A DNA stretch of 64,000 bases from Flavobacterium sp. CG_23.5 (GCF_017875765.1 NZ_JAGGNA010000001.1:3375001-3439000); one strand, 5' to 3'; positions 28,508-37,866 are shown, numbered from the stretch's first letter. Program-made: numbers and translations. The notes: generated by a model not told the origin, from the sequence alone.

Positions 28508-28576
28508 TTATTCTTTTTCAATTAATTCGATTCAGGCAAATTTAGTGTATTTTTGCAACGAATACTTGATTTTACA

Positions 28577-29773
28577 ATGGAAAATAATTTTAAAATGGTT
28601 GCCAAAACCTTTTTTGGTTTTGAAGAAATATTAGCAAAAGAGTTGAAAAACTTGGGTGCGCAGGACGTGGAGCAAGGCGTGAGAATGGTAAGTTTTAAAG
28701 GGGATAAAGGGTTTATGTACAAAGCAAATTTAGCTTTGCGTACGGCTTTGAAAATCTTGAAACCTATTTATTTTTTCAAGGCTAATAATGAACAGGCTTT
28801 ATACAAAGGCATTTCGGGAATAAACTGGTCTAAATTATTAAACGCCAATCAGACTTTTGTGATTGATGCGACCGTACATTCGGAATATTTTAATCACTCG
28901 GAATTTGTTTCACAAAAGTGTAAAGATGCGATTGTAGATCAATTTAGAGAAAGAACTGGGCAACGTCCAAGCATTGATAAAGTTTTCCCTGATTTGAGAA
29001 TTAATATCCATATTGACAAAGACCAAGTTTCGGTTGCACTGGATACTTCAGGAAACTCATTGCACCAACGTGGTTATAGAACAGCAACGAATATTGCTCC
29101 TATAAACGAAGTTTTGGCTGCAGGAATTCTATTGCTTTCGGGTTGGGATGGTCAAGGCGATTTCTTGGATCCAATGTGTGGTTCGGGAACTTTTCTCGCT
29201 GAAGCTGCTATGATTGCTTGTAATATTCCGGCAAACATTAACCGTAAAGAATTTGCTTTCGAAAAATGGAACGATTGGGATAATGAATTATTTGACAATA
29301 TCTCAGATAGTTTATTGAAAAGAGTGAGAGAGTTTCATCACACTATAAAAGGATTTGATAAAGCACCAAGTGCGGTTCAAAAAGCCAAAGACAATATTAA
29401 AAATGCGAATCTAGACGAGTATATTTCGATCGAGGAAAAGAACTTTTTTGACACCGAAAAAACGTCACAAGGTAAGTTACACATGGTTTTCAATCCGCCT
29501 TATGATGAGCGTTTGGATATCCATATGGAAGAATTCTACAAAAGCATTGGCGATACCTTAAAGAAAAATTATCCAGGCACAAATGCTTGGTTCATCACTG
29601 CAAATCTGGAAGCACTGAAATATGTAGGATTAAAACCTTCGAGAAAAATCAAACTTTTTAACGCCAGTTTAGAAGCGAGATTAGTGAAATACGAAATGTA
29701 CGAGGGTAGTAAGAGAACAAAGTTTCAAGTAACAGATAAAGAGAGAGGTGATCAGGATCAGATAGCAGAATAA
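28577..29773 (+). CDS. THUMP-domain 23S rRNA guanine-N2 methyltransferase (RlmL-N type)
   Basis: 398 residues from the ATG at 28577 (MENNFKMVAK). N-terminal THUMP domain (to about 155), then an N2-guanine methyltransferase domain with FLDPMCGSGTFLAEAAM near 195 and NPPYDERL near 305. Corresponds to the RlmL N-terminal half of E. coli RlmKL, without the RlmK half; the related activity is m2G2445 methylation of 23S rRNA. A TATTTTTG box at 28548-28555 fits a promoter just before it. Confidence 0.85.
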   Translation: MENNFKMVAKTFFGFEEILAKELKNLGAQDVEQGVRMVSFKGDKGFMYKANLALRTALKILKPIYFFKANNEQALYKGISGINWSKLLNANQTFVIDATVHSEYFNHSEFVSQKCKDAIVDQFRERTGQRPSIDKVFPDLRINIHIDKDQVSVALDTSGNSLHQRGYRTATNIAPINEVLAAGILLLSGWDGQGDFLDPMCGSGTFLAEAAMIACNIPANINRKEFAFEKWNDWDNELFDNISDSLLKRVREFHHTIKGFDKAPSAVQKAKDNIKNANLDEYISIEEKNFFDTEKTSQGKLHMVFNPPYDERLDIHMEEFYKSIGDTLKKNYPGTNAWFITANLEALKYVGLKPSRKIKLFNASLEARLVKYEMYEGSKRTKFQVTDKERGDQDQIAE

Positions 29774-29829
29774 GCTAGCGATATCAGATTAAAAACTCAT
29801 AATTCATAACTCAAAACTCATAATTTATT

Positions 29830-30066
29830 ATGACCAAATTACAAGTACGTGCCTTTTTATATCAATTAGGCTCTTTTGCAATATTTTTTATATCTACAAG
29901 ATATTTGGTAGCAAAATATACAATGCTGACTGGATTCTGGATTCCATTTACAGCTTTTGTAATTGGAACTATTATAGCTCCAAAGTTTCAGTCTGTAAAA
30001 ACCAAAGATGGAGAAAAGCTATTTATGAAATGGATTTTTATTAAGGGAATTAAGGAAATAGGATAG
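29830..30066 (+). CDS. Small membrane protein of unknown function
   Basis: 78 residues with two hydrophobic stretches (about 8-27 and 33-50) and a basic C-terminal half (SVKTKDGEKLFMKW). Starts 56 bp after rlmL on the same strand, after a low-complexity AACTCATAA-type spacer, and ends before the long inverted repeat at 30108. No family recognised. Confidence 0.6.
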   Translation: MTKLQVRAFLYQLGSFAIFFISTRYLVAKYTMLTGFWIPFTAFVIGTIIAPKFQSVKTKDGEKLFMKWIFIKGIKEIG

Positions 30067-30107
30067 CTTAGAAATTACGAATTACGAATTAAAATTTTCC
30101 GTAATAT

Positions 30108-30163
30108 TAACCGCTAATTCGCTAATTTTTTAAATAAATAAAAAATTAGCGAATTAGCGGTTA
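30108..30163. terminator. 24-bp perfect inverted repeat, bidirectional terminator
   Basis: Arms 30108-30131 and 30140-30163 are exact complements (TAACCGCTAATTCGCTAATT plus TTTT and complement) with an 8-nt loop. The right arm contains the TAA stop of the minus-strand gene that follows. Far longer than needed for termination. Confidence 0.75.
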
Positions 30164-31009
30164 TTTTTTACCCTTAGATTTTTTAGAAACTGCAACAGGT
30201 TTTACCTTTTTCTTGTAAATAGGTAAGAAATACGTAACGGTATAATTGAATCCAACTCCAAAATCGCCATTGTAGGTTCTATTGAATCCCAGAATGTATA
30301 AGTTTTCAAAATTATCAGGTTGTTTGTTGCTGACCAAGCGTTTCAATTGAAGACTGAATCCCACAAACACATTATCAAATACTTTTGCTTTTACTCCAGC
30401 CACAACTTCAATCCAACTGGCGGATAATCCGTTGAATTTTTGTCCTGAAACAATTGTCGGTGTTTCTCCAAAATAAGGATTGGCATTGTAGATTTTATAC
30501 GTGTTTATTTGTTGATTAAAAGTACTAAAACCGTAGCGCATTCCTATAGAAATGATGTTTTCCATGTTCAACCAGTTTTGATACCCATTGCAATCAAAAC
30601 CTGCTTTTAGATAAGAGCCTTTGACAGTTGAATTCAGTCGGGTGTCATCAGTTGTTTTATTTTCATTTCCCAGTTCGGCAGCCAAAAAATATTTTTTTGT
30701 CAATCGGTAATCCCCAACAAATTCGATTCCTTTGTAATTTTTGTCATACAATGCCCGAGTTAATTTATACAAATCAACACCTACGCGTATACCGTAACGA
30801 TCCGTTTTTACAGGAACTGGAATAGAATCCTTCTTTTTTGCTGTTAAATCAACTTTTTTAAAAGCTTCAGGATTTTCAGGAACTACACCTTCTGTTTTTG
30901 GTGTAGGTTGTTTCGCCAGTTCGGCCTTTGAGTTCGAATCTTGTGCATTTGCCAAAAACAAAGACAACACCAGACAAAAACTAAAAAAATATTTTAATGT
31001 GTGTTTCAT
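30161..31009 (-). CDS. Outer-membrane beta-barrel protein, DUF6048-like
   Basis: 282 residues. Signal peptide about residues 1-22 (SFCLVLSLFLANAQ), a Lys/Pro/Glu-rich linker to about 65, then beta-barrel type strands (YGIRVGVDLYKLTRALYD, VFVGFSLQLKRLV) and a Lys-rich tail. Matches the DUF6048 family of Bacteroidota as I recall it. It overlaps the DUF6452-like gene upstream by 29 bp, so the two are translationally linked and probably work together in the envelope; no activity is known. Confidence 0.7.
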   Translation of the reverse strand: MKHTLKYFFSFCLVLSLFLANAQDSNSKAELAKQPTPKTEGVVPENPEAFKKVDLTAKKKDSIPVPVKTDRYGIRVGVDLYKLTRALYDKNYKGIEFVGDYRLTKKYFLAAELGNENKTTDDTRLNSTVKGSYLKAGFDCNGYQNWLNMENIISIGMRYGFSTFNQQINTYKIYNANPYFGETPTIVSGQKFNGLSASWIEVVAGVKAKVFDNVFVGFSLQLKRLVSNKQPDNFENLYILGFNRTYNGDFGVGFNYTVTYFLPIYKKKVKPVAVSKKSKGKK

Positions 31010-31511
31010 TTTCGTTTTCTATATTACTTTTTTCAACCGAGATATATTTGATCCATTTATCGGCAGCAATTGTGTGAGTGTAAGGATTTGTTGGGTTCAA
31101 CATGAAAACCGTCTTAAAGCCGCAAGCTCTCGATACAAAAACATCTTTTCTGGTATAGTCGAATTTTATATTATCCACATTTACTAATGCTGGATTTGAG
31201 TTACCGGAATTCAATGTAAAACTAAAACTAGTAGCGTCTTCGTTCGTTTTTAACGGAATAGAAAAGGTATTTCCACTCGTTAGAAATTTAGATTCACTAG
31301 TTGCAGTTGCATTAAAAATAACACCATCCGTCAATCCTGTACCAACGACCTTTAGGTCAGTGACATTTTTTAAAACGGAGGGATTGGCAAAATCGTAGAA
31401 TGTAATAACCATTCTAGGCGTTGTGGGAGTATTGGCATCGCAAATATCGTCTTTCTCACAACTGGAGAACGATAAGGCAAAAACCGATACCAATAAAATT
31501 ATTTTTCTCAT
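30981..31511 (-). CDS. Lipoprotein, DUF6452-like
   Basis: 176 residues. Lipoprotein signal with lipobox SFSSC near residue 17. The mature part is beta rich with CDANTPTTPRMVITFYDF, typical of the DUF6452 family found beside DUF6048 genes. Lipid-anchored, probably periplasmic face or outer membrane. Its end overlaps the next gene by 29 bp. Function unknown. Confidence 0.7.
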   Translation of the reverse strand: MRKIILLVSVFALSFSSCEKDDICDANTPTTPRMVITFYDFANPSVLKNVTDLKVVGTGLTDGVIFNATATSESKFLTSGNTFSIPLKTNEDATSFSFTLNSGNSNPALVNVDNIKFDYTRKDVFVSRACGFKTVFMLNPTNPYTHTIAADKWIKYISVEKSNIENENETHIKIFF

Positions 31512-31589
31512 ATTTTTTTAATGAAGATTTTTGATTGCAGTTTGTTGAAATCTGCAATCAAAAATCGTTAATCTCAAATCAAAAATCTT

Positions 31590-33002
31590 TTATCTCTTTT
31601 CCAAAAGTACAACATTTTCCACGTGATGCGTTTGTGGAAACATATCTACAGGACGCACGCGAGTTACTTTATATTTCTCATCCATTAAAGCCAAATCACG
31701 CGCTTGTGTAGCCGAATTACAGCTTACGTAAACCACTTTTTCAGGAGCAATTTTCATAATTTGTTCGATTACATCTTTATGCATTCCGTCTCTTGGAGGA
31801 TCGGTGATAATTACATCAGGATGACCGTGTTGAGCAATAAAACTATCGTTAAAAACGACTTTCATGTCACCTACATAGAACTCGCAGTTCTTAATTTCAT
31901 TGCGTTCTGCATTCAGTTTAGCGTCTTTAATTGCTTCCGGAACACTTTCCACACCAATTACTTTTTTTGCTTTTTTAGAAACAAACTGAGCAATTGTACC
32001 TGTTCCTGTGTACAAATCATAAACAATTTCATTACCGGTCAATCCAGCGAAATCTCTTGTTATTTTGTATAATTCATAGGCTTGGTCGGAATTGGTTTGG
32101 TAAAAAGATTTGGCATTAATACTAAATTTCAATCCTTCCATTTCTTCCAAGATGTAATCTCTTCCCTTGTATAATTTAATATCGGTATCATATAAAGTAT
32201 CGTTTGCTTTATTATTGATAACGTATTGTAAAGATGTAATCTGAGGGAATTTCTCGTAAATATGGTCCAAAAGCAATTCTCTGTTGGCTTTGTCGTTTTC
32301 AAAAAACTGAATCAGAACCATAATTTCTCCGGTCGAAGCGGTACGCAACATCAAAGTTCTCAACAATCCTTCATGAGCTCTAGGATTAAAGAAAGTCAAG
32401 CCATGCTCATTTGCAAAAGCGCGTACTTCATTTCTAATAGCGTTCGATGGATCTTCCTGTAAGTGACATTTGTTGATATCCAGAATTTTATCCCACATTT
32501 TCGGAATGTGAAAACCAAGTGCGTTTCTATTTCCTAAATCTTCGGTGCTGTCAATTTCTTTTTCGGTCAACCAACGGCTGTTTGAAAACGAAAATTCCAT
32601 TTTGTTTCTATAGAAAAACTGTTTTTCCGAACCTAAAATAGGCTCAAATTCAGGAAGTTCTACTTTTCCAATGCGTTGTAAATGATTCAGCACCTCATTT
32701 TGCTTGTAATACAACTGTTGGCTGTACTTCATATTCTGCCATTTACAACCACCACAAACACCAAAATGTTCGCAAATAGGTTCTACACGATGCTCCGAAT
32801 ATTCATGAAAATGAACCGCTTTTCCTTCATAATACGCCTTACGTTTCTTGAACGTTTGCACATCTACCACATCGCCAGGAACGACATTTGGGATAAAAAT
32901 TACTTTACCATCCGGAGCTTTTGCTACCGAAACGCCTTTTGCACCAGCATCAAGGACTTTTATTTGATGAAAGACAACTTTGTCTGTATTTTTCTTTGCC
33001 AT
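31590..33002 (-). CDS. rlmD: 23S rRNA (uracil-5-)-methyltransferase RlmD
   Basis: 470 residues. N-terminal TRAM domain (to about 65), an iron-sulfur cluster motif CEHFGVCGGCKWQNM near 76-90 supplying Cys ligands, and a C-terminal methyltransferase with YDLYTGTGTIAQF near 322, TDPPRDGMH near 400 and catalytic Cys in VVYVSCNSATQARD near 427. Methylates U1939 in 23S rRNA or a related uridine (RlmC/RumA-like). Monocistronic. Confidence 0.9.
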   Translation of the reverse strand: MAKKNTDKVVFHQIKVLDAGAKGVSVAKAPDGKVIFIPNVVPGDVVDVQTFKKRKAYYEGKAVHFHEYSEHRVEPICEHFGVCGGCKWQNMKYSQQLYYKQNEVLNHLQRIGKVELPEFEPILGSEKQFFYRNKMEFSFSNSRWLTEKEIDSTEDLGNRNALGFHIPKMWDKILDINKCHLQEDPSNAIRNEVRAFANEHGLTFFNPRAHEGLLRTLMLRTASTGEIMVLIQFFENDKANRELLLDHIYEKFPQITSLQYVINNKANDTLYDTDIKLYKGRDYILEEMEGLKFSINAKSFYQTNSDQAYELYKITRDFAGLTGNEIVYDLYTGTGTIAQFVSKKAKKVIGVESVPEAIKDAKLNAERNEIKNCEFYVGDMKVVFNDSFIAQHGHPDVIITDPPRDGMHKDVIEQIMKIAPEKVVYVSCNSATQARDLALMDEKYKVTRVRPVDMFPQTHHVENVVLLEKR

Positions 33003-33081
33003 AGCGCAAAAATAAGTGATTGGTTGGTTTTATAAATTCAAATTGGGAAATATTTTTAAAAAGTATTGATTTTTATTTGGG

Positions 33082-33226
33082 CCTAATCCCGCTTTTCGCT
33101 ACAAATCCCCAGTTCCGCAAGCAGCAACACTATACCTATAAAGGAGCTTCCTCCAGTCGCTCTTTACCGGCAAGTGTTCCAAAGCTTTCGTTCCCGCGGG
33201 TTTTTCGCTATAATCGGGGGCAGGGT
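33082..33226. repeat. Dispersed palindromic spacer element, copy D
   Basis: Occupies much of the 399-bp spacer 33003-33401. Starts CCTAATCCCGCTTTTCGCT, has the core AAAGGAGCTTCC...GTCGCTCTTT shared with copy C and closes with CGCTATAATCGGGGGCAGGG, the approximate complement of its start. GC-rich relative to the genome. A plus-strand ORF through it (33020-33253) is an artefact. The rest of the spacer is AT-rich and holds nothing recognised. Confidence 0.72.
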
Positions 33227-33401
33227 GCTTTAGAGGTTAATTACGTTTTGTAGAAAGGTGTGAGGTTATGCTTAGATTTTGGGTGTTAAATGCAATTCCG
33301 TGGTCAAACTACTGACATATTGAAGCCAACGGGTTTTGTTTTATGCAACAAAGAGAGTAAAATTGATATAAAAAATAGTCCAAATAATTAGATTGGTTAT
33401 T

Positions 33402-34093
33402 TTATTTTTTCAACAATGTCTGAGCGATTGCTTTCTCTGCAAGCGGTGCCATGACTTGATAACCGGTTTTGTTCGGATGCACTCCGTCATTTGAAAATAC
33501 TGCATTTAATCCTTTTCTTTCATCAACCATAGCCGAGTAATAATCGAGATACACGATGTCATTCCCATCAGCGTAATTAATAAAATTTCGTTTAAAGCTT
33601 TAATTTTTTCAATAGGTTCCTGATTTGGTTTCCAAGGAAAATCATAAGCCGGTAAAACGGAGCAAATAATTACTTTGATGTGGTTGGCTTTTGCCAATTC
33701 AATCATCGATAAAATATTGTCTCGAATCATTTCAATTGTGGAAGGACCCGTGTTTCCCGCAATATCATTTATTCCTGCAAGGATTACAACTGCAGAGGGA
33801 TGTAAGGCGATAACATCGGCTCTAAATCGCAACAGCATTTGTGGTGTAGTTTGCCCACTAATTCCCCGATTAATATAAGGCTTTCCTGAAAAATAGTCGG
33901 GATTTATGATACTCCAAAATTCGGTTATGGAATCTCCCATAAAAACAATTCTTTTTTGTCCCGCTGTAGGTTGTGCTAGTATAGCATTTTGGTTTTGATA
34001 TTTGTTGAAATTTGGCCAGTCTTGAGCTTGTATATTTCCCCCCATAATAATTAAAAAGAATAGAAAACGATATTTTAGAATAAATTGTGTCAT
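33402..34093 (-). pseudogene. SGNH/GDSL-family hydrolase, frameshifted
   Basis: Start at 34093 with a signal peptide (about residues 1-23). SGNH blocks: VFMGDSITEFW near 50 (nucleophile Ser), NRGISGQTTPQML (Gly), ILAGINDIAGN (Asn). Near 33574-33582 the frame breaks: in frame it ends at 33506 in unrelated residues, while the next frame continues GNDIVYLDYYSAM...SNDGVHPNKTGYQVMAPLAEKAIAQTLLKK to a TAA at 33402. That second part holds the catalytic DGVH. Total length 692 bp is one short of a multiple of three, fitting a single-base deletion near TTAATAAAA. It may be a real mutation or a sequencing error; the parent enzyme is a secreted esterase or lipase-like acylhydrolase. Confidence 0.8.
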
Positions 34094-34319
34094 TTGTAAC
34101 TCATTAAATAGTTAAAAATCAGCATTTTTTTAGTCTAACAAACGTAATGAATTGGCACACCAAAACCAATTGGAGAAATACGAATTAAAGTTTAAAACAA
34201 CTTCTAATTGTATTATAGGATTCTGTATTTCGATGGTATACGATTATTTTAAGGGGAAACATTTTTTAAACTTTCGTTAAAAAATGAACTAAATCAAAGT
34301 CTTCGATTTTAAAAAGAAC

Positions 34320-34327
34320 TAAATTTG
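34320..34327 (+). promoter_or_regulatory. -7 box upstream of osmC
   Basis: TAAATTTG fits TAnnTTTG and lies 22 bp before the ATG at 34349. An upstream in-frame start at 34325 would fall inside the box, which supports the later start. No TTG at -33. Confidence 0.4.
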
Positions 34328-34348
34328 AGTAAACTAAAAAGAAGAATT

Positions 34349-34759
34349 ATGAAAAGAAATGGAACCGCAGTTTGGAAAGGCTCACTAAAAGAAGGGAACG
34401 GGGTTGTATCAACACAAAGTAAAGTCCTTGATAATGCTCAATATTCGTTCAAATCCCGTTTTGAAGAAGGAATAGGTACTAATCCGGAAGAATTGATTGC
34501 AGCAGCGCATGCCGGTTGTTTTACAATGCAACTTTCAGCTTATATTGGTGAAGAAGGTTTTGAAATTGAAAGTATCGAAACTAAATGCGATATTGATTTA
34601 GTAGATGGAACAATCGTCACTTCGCACTTAACGGTAAGTGCAAAAGTAAGCGGTATTTCCGCAGATGTTTTTCAACAACAAGTTACAAAAGCAGAGAAAA
34701 ATTGTCCAGTTTCTAAACTACTGAATGCGGCTATTTCTACAACTGCCACTTTAGTATAA
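34349..34759 (+). CDS. OsmC family peroxiredoxin
   Basis: 136 residues from the ATG at 34349 ([13 protein letters not shown]). OsmC-type organic hydroperoxide reductase: thiol Cys in [13 protein letters not shown] near 54, second Cys in [14 protein letters not shown] near 119, with the N-terminal [11 protein letters not shown] region. Reduces organic hydroperoxides. A second, divergent OsmC-fold protein is at 57969. Followed by a very stable terminator. Confidence 0.9.
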   Translation: MKRNGTAVWKGSLKEGNGVVSTQSKVLDNAQYSFKSRFEEGIGTNPEELIAAAHAGCFTMQLSAYIGEEGFEIESIETKCDIDLVDGTIVTSHLTVSAKVSGISADVFQQQVTKAEKNCPVSKLLNAAISTTATLV

Positions 34760-34771
34760 AAATATAATCCA

Positions 34772-34815
34772 TAAGAAAGGCTCAGTTTATTAGAAACTGA
34801 GCCTTTCTTATTTTT
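34772..34815. terminator. Bidirectional terminator between osmC and cysM
   Basis: Perfect 17-bp stem (34772-34788 with 34794-34810, TAAGAAAGGCTCAGTTT and complement) around a 5-nt loop and T-rich run. Lies between convergent genes. Confidence 0.88.
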
Positions 34816-34826
34816 GTGTTACAGAT

Positions 34827-35714
34827 TTAATCAAATAAATCTGAAGACAAATAACGGTCTCCGCGATCACAGATTATAGCAACCACCACACCTGATTCTA
34901 AAGTGTTAGCAATTTTTATTGCCGCAGCAACGGAACCGCCGCTACTCATTCCTGCAAAAACCCCTTCTTCAAGCGCCAAACGTTTGGTCATATCGCGAGC
35001 TTCTTGTTCTGTAACTTCTATAATGGTATCCACTTTTGAGGCGTCGAAAATTTTAGGTAAATATTCCTTTGGCCATTTCCTGATTCCTGGAATTTGGGAA
35101 CCATCGCTGGGCTGTGCGCCAATGATTTGAATAGCTGGATTTTTCTCTTTCAAATAAGTTGACGTTCCAATGACTGTTCCTGTCGTTCCCATAGCTGCAA
35201 CAAAATGGGTTACTGTTCCTTCGGTGTCATTCCATATTTCGGGACCGGTGGTTTTATAATGTGCTTTCCAGTTGTCTTCATTCGCAAATTGGTTCAACAT
35301 AATATAACCTCCTTCGGCGACCTTCTTGTCTGCATAATCTCTGGAGCCAATAATTCCTGTACTTGCGGGAGTTTGTATTACTGTTGCGCCATAAGCACGC
35401 ATGGTTTGGGTACGTTCTTTGGTTGAATCATCTGGAAGAACAAGTTCAATTTCGATATTAAATAGTTGGGCAATCATGGCTAATGCAATTCCTGTATTTC
35501 CGCTGGTTGCTTCAATGAGTTTGTCTCCTTTTTTGATTTCGCCTCTTTCAAGAGCGGATGCAATCATATTGTACGCTGCTCTGTCTTTTACGCTGCCTCC
35601 CGGATTGTTTCCTTCTAGCTTCAATAAAAGTTTTACATTTTTATTTTGTACCAAATTGATACTTTCCACTAAAGGTGTATTTCCTATGAGGTCTAATATT
35701 TTTTGTGGTTTCAT
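34827..35714 (-). CDS. cysM: Cysteine synthase (CysM-type)
   Basis: 295 residues. PLP enzyme making cysteine from O-acetylserine and sulfide. PLP lysine in NNPGGSVKDRAAYN near residue 42, substrate loop EATSGNTGIALA near 67, phosphate loop AAMGTTGTVIGTS near 175 and PEGVFAGMSSGG-type block near 250. Immediately downstream of serine acetyltransferase with a 1-bp gap, giving the two-step cysteine pathway in one operon. The C-terminal residues differ from CysK, which suggests but does not prove the CysM form. Confidence 0.9.
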   Translation of the reverse strand: MKPQKILDLIGNTPLVESINLVQNKNVKLLLKLEGNNPGGSVKDRAAYNMIASALERGEIKKGDKLIEATSGNTGIALAMIAQLFNIEIELVLPDDSTKERTQTMRAYGATVIQTPASTGIIGSRDYADKKVAEGGYIMLNQFANEDNWKAHYKTTGPEIWNDTEGTVTHFVAAMGTTGTVIGTSTYLKEKNPAIQIIGAQPSDGSQIPGIRKWPKEYLPKIFDASKVDTIIEVTEQEARDMTKRLALEEGVFAGMSSGGSVAAAIKIANTLESGVVVAIICDRGDRYLSSDLFD

Positions 35715-35715
35715 G

Positions 35716-36507
35716 TTATTTTATCTCTTTTATTTTTACTTCGGTGGTGGTGGTGTTCATTACAATGGATTTTGCGGGAATAGATTTGGTCACCCAAGCA
35801 TTTCCGCCAATAATACTGTTTTTACCAATCACGGTTTCGCCGCCTAGAATTGTTGCGTTGGCATAGATGCAAACATTTTTCTCAACGGTTGGATGTCTTT
35901 TGGTATTTTTCATTTCTTTACTGACGCTCAAGGCACCAAGAGTAACACCTTGATAAATTTTCACTTGTTTTTCTATAACGGTGGTTTCGCCAATTACAAT
36001 TCCGGTTGCATGGTCAATAAAGATTGGAGAAGCAATTGTTGCGCCCGCATGAATATCAGTTCCTGTGATTCGATGTGCATATTCACTCATTAATCTCGAA
36101 AATAATAAAAGATCTAGGAGATACAATTCGTGACTCAATCTGTAAATTGCAATGGCATAAAAACCAGGATAGGTCAAATACACTTCTTCAATACTGTTTG
36201 AAGCAGGATCGTTTTCTAAAAAAAAGTTGGCATCTTGATTCAGTTTTTCAAGGACTGAAGGTAAGGTCTCAAAAAATTTATCCCACATAGAATCGCACAA
36301 AGCATGAGGTTTTTTGCACGCGATGGCTGATATTTCTTTAAATTGTTTTTCGAGTTCCTCAATGCTTTTATTTAGTGGAGCATTGGTGTCAAATAAGGTA
36401 AAAAATAATAGTTCCGTAAAAGCCTCAGTTTTTGTTTTGATACTATAATTGATAGTAAAACCGTTTTTTAGTGTACTAATATTTTTGATAATCAGATCTT
36501 TTGTCAT
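35716..36507 (-). CDS. Serine O-acetyltransferase
   Basis: 263 residues. N-terminal helical domain, then a left-handed beta-helix of hexapeptide repeats: GTDIHAGATIASPIFIDH near 150, GIVIGETTVI, VKIYQGVTLGA and the C-terminal GGETVIGKNSIIGGNAWV. Catalytic His residues are in DIHAG and IDHAT. Transfers acetyl from acetyl-CoA to serine. First gene of the pair with cysM. The long N-terminal domain is typical of the Bacteroidota type rather than E. coli CysE. Confidence 0.88.
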   Translation of the reverse strand: MTKDLIIKNISTLKNGFTINYSIKTKTEAFTELLFFTLFDTNAPLNKSIEELEKQFKEISAIACKKPHALCDSMWDKFFETLPSVLEKLNQDANFFLENDPASNSIEEVYLTYPGFYAIAIYRLSHELYLLDLLLFSRLMSEYAHRITGTDIHAGATIASPIFIDHATGIVIGETTVIEKQVKIYQGVTLGALSVSKEMKNTKRHPTVEKNVCIYANATILGGETVIGKNSIIGGNAWVTKSIPAKSIVMNTTTTEVKIKEIK

Positions 36508-36737
36508 GATTATAGAATTGGATTATTAATGAAGACCGTAAAAGTAAGGCGTTTTTCAGAAAAAGAAGCAAAATCAGATAAAGAAATATTATAGTTTAAT
36601 AGCTAATCGTAGAATTTGAAACTGTAATTTAATTTCTGATTTTAGAAATAGGGAGAATCAGACTTTGTGAATCTTTCGAATTTTAAGTGGATTAAAAGAA
36701 GCTATTTTTAACGTAAATTAGCAAGAAAATAATTTGA

Positions 36738-37439
36738 ATGAATACGAGCAATACTTTTATAAGCGATATTTCCAAGAAGGAATTTCCTATGGTCGAAAAA
36801 GTTTCCGGGAAAACAATTAGAAATCCAATATTAGCATTAGTCCAAAAAGACTTTCCTGATTTTAACGAGGATAAATTCCTTGCTATTAGTGAGTTAAATT
36901 TATATCGAGAGAAATATATTTCAAATTATTTATCGGTGGAGATAGGAGAACTTTCTAATCTGGAAACTAAGGTTATAGGTTCGTTAAAGGAGGATGTATC
37001 TTTGGTAAATACTGTCGAAGATGAGATTGGAGTTCGAACTTTTGGACAAATAGTGGCGGATAGAGTCGCTACTTTCGGCGGAAGCTGGAAGTTTATAATT
37101 CTTTTCGGAATATTTATCGTTTTGTGGATTTTGGCAAATATTTATATTCTAATGAATAAAGGTTTTGATCCCTATCCTTTTATTTTGTTGAATCTAATTT
37201 TATCCTGTCTGGCAGCGCTTCAGGCTCCAGTAATTATGATGAGTCAAAATCGTCAAGAAGAAAAAGACAGAGAAAGAGCCAAGAAAGATTATATGATCAA
37301 CCTTAAATCAGAACTCGAAATCAGAATGCTCCATGAAAAACTAGATCATTTGATTATGCATCAACAAGAAGAATTGATAGAAATTCAAAAAGTGCAAATT
37401 GAAATGATGAATGATATTTTGACTCGAATAAGCAAGTAA
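36738..37439 (+). CDS. DUF1003 domain membrane protein
   Basis: 233 residues. Soluble N-terminal part (about 1-95), then two membrane spans (about 115-137 and 147-167) separated by the DPYPFILLN motif of DUF1003. Then SQNRQEEKDRERAKKDYMINLKSELEIRMLHEKLD, a long amphipathic C-terminal helix. Family function is unknown; some members relate to magnesium or ion handling, unproven here. No operon partner. Confidence 0.82.
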   Translation: MNTSNTFISDISKKEFPMVEKVSGKTIRNPILALVQKDFPDFNEDKFLAISELNLYREKYISNYLSVEIGELSNLETKVIGSLKEDVSLVNTVEDEIGVRTFGQIVADRVATFGGSWKFIILFGIFIVLWILANIYILMNKGFDPYPFILLNLILSCLAALQAPVIMMSQNRQEEKDRERAKKDYMINLKSELEIRMLHEKLDHLIMHQQEELIEIQKVQIEMMNDILTRISK

Positions 37440-37482
37440 ATCTTGATGGCTAATTTTTAAAAGTTAAACCATATAAAATTGC

Positions 37483-37764
37483 TTAATAATAATGTTTGTA
37501 CAAGTAGCCAACAATCATAAATAGTCCATTTATTATTGCCATGCTAATCATTAAATTTTTATAGTTCCTCTGCTTGTCTATAAAGTGCAAACCTAGAATT
37601 ATCAAAAATAAAAGCGTAGTATAAACAGCAGGATACATCTGAAAAGCAGCCGTGAAATCACCTTTCAAAAGGAACAGTAATCCTCTCTGAAATCCGCAGC
37701 CTAAGCACTCCATTCCAAAGAGTGTTTTGCTCAAACAAGGAATCATATATTTATCTAAATCCAA
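37483..37764 (-). CDS. DUF2752 membrane protein
   Basis: 93 residues. DUF2752 signature CLSKTLFGMECLGCGFQR near residue 10-27 with a conserved Cys pair and Gly, then two membrane segments (about 44-62 and 70-88). The frame starts at a TTG at 37764; relatives as I recall have the same short leader before MxPC, so TTG is plausible, but the ATG at 37746 (residue 7) is the alternative. Function unknown. Confidence 0.7.
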   Translation of the reverse strand: MDLDKYMIPCLSKTLFGMECLGCGFQRGLLFLLKGDFTAAFQMYPAVYTTLLFLIILGLHFIDKQRNYKNLMISMAIINGLFMIVGYLYKHYY

Positions 37765-37866
37765 CGTTTTTATTTTTTACAATTTTACGAAAAAAAAAGA
37801 AACCTTTTGAATAATAAATCGATGCAGTTTTAAATTCATTACTTTTGGAATCTGATATTTTAAGAG

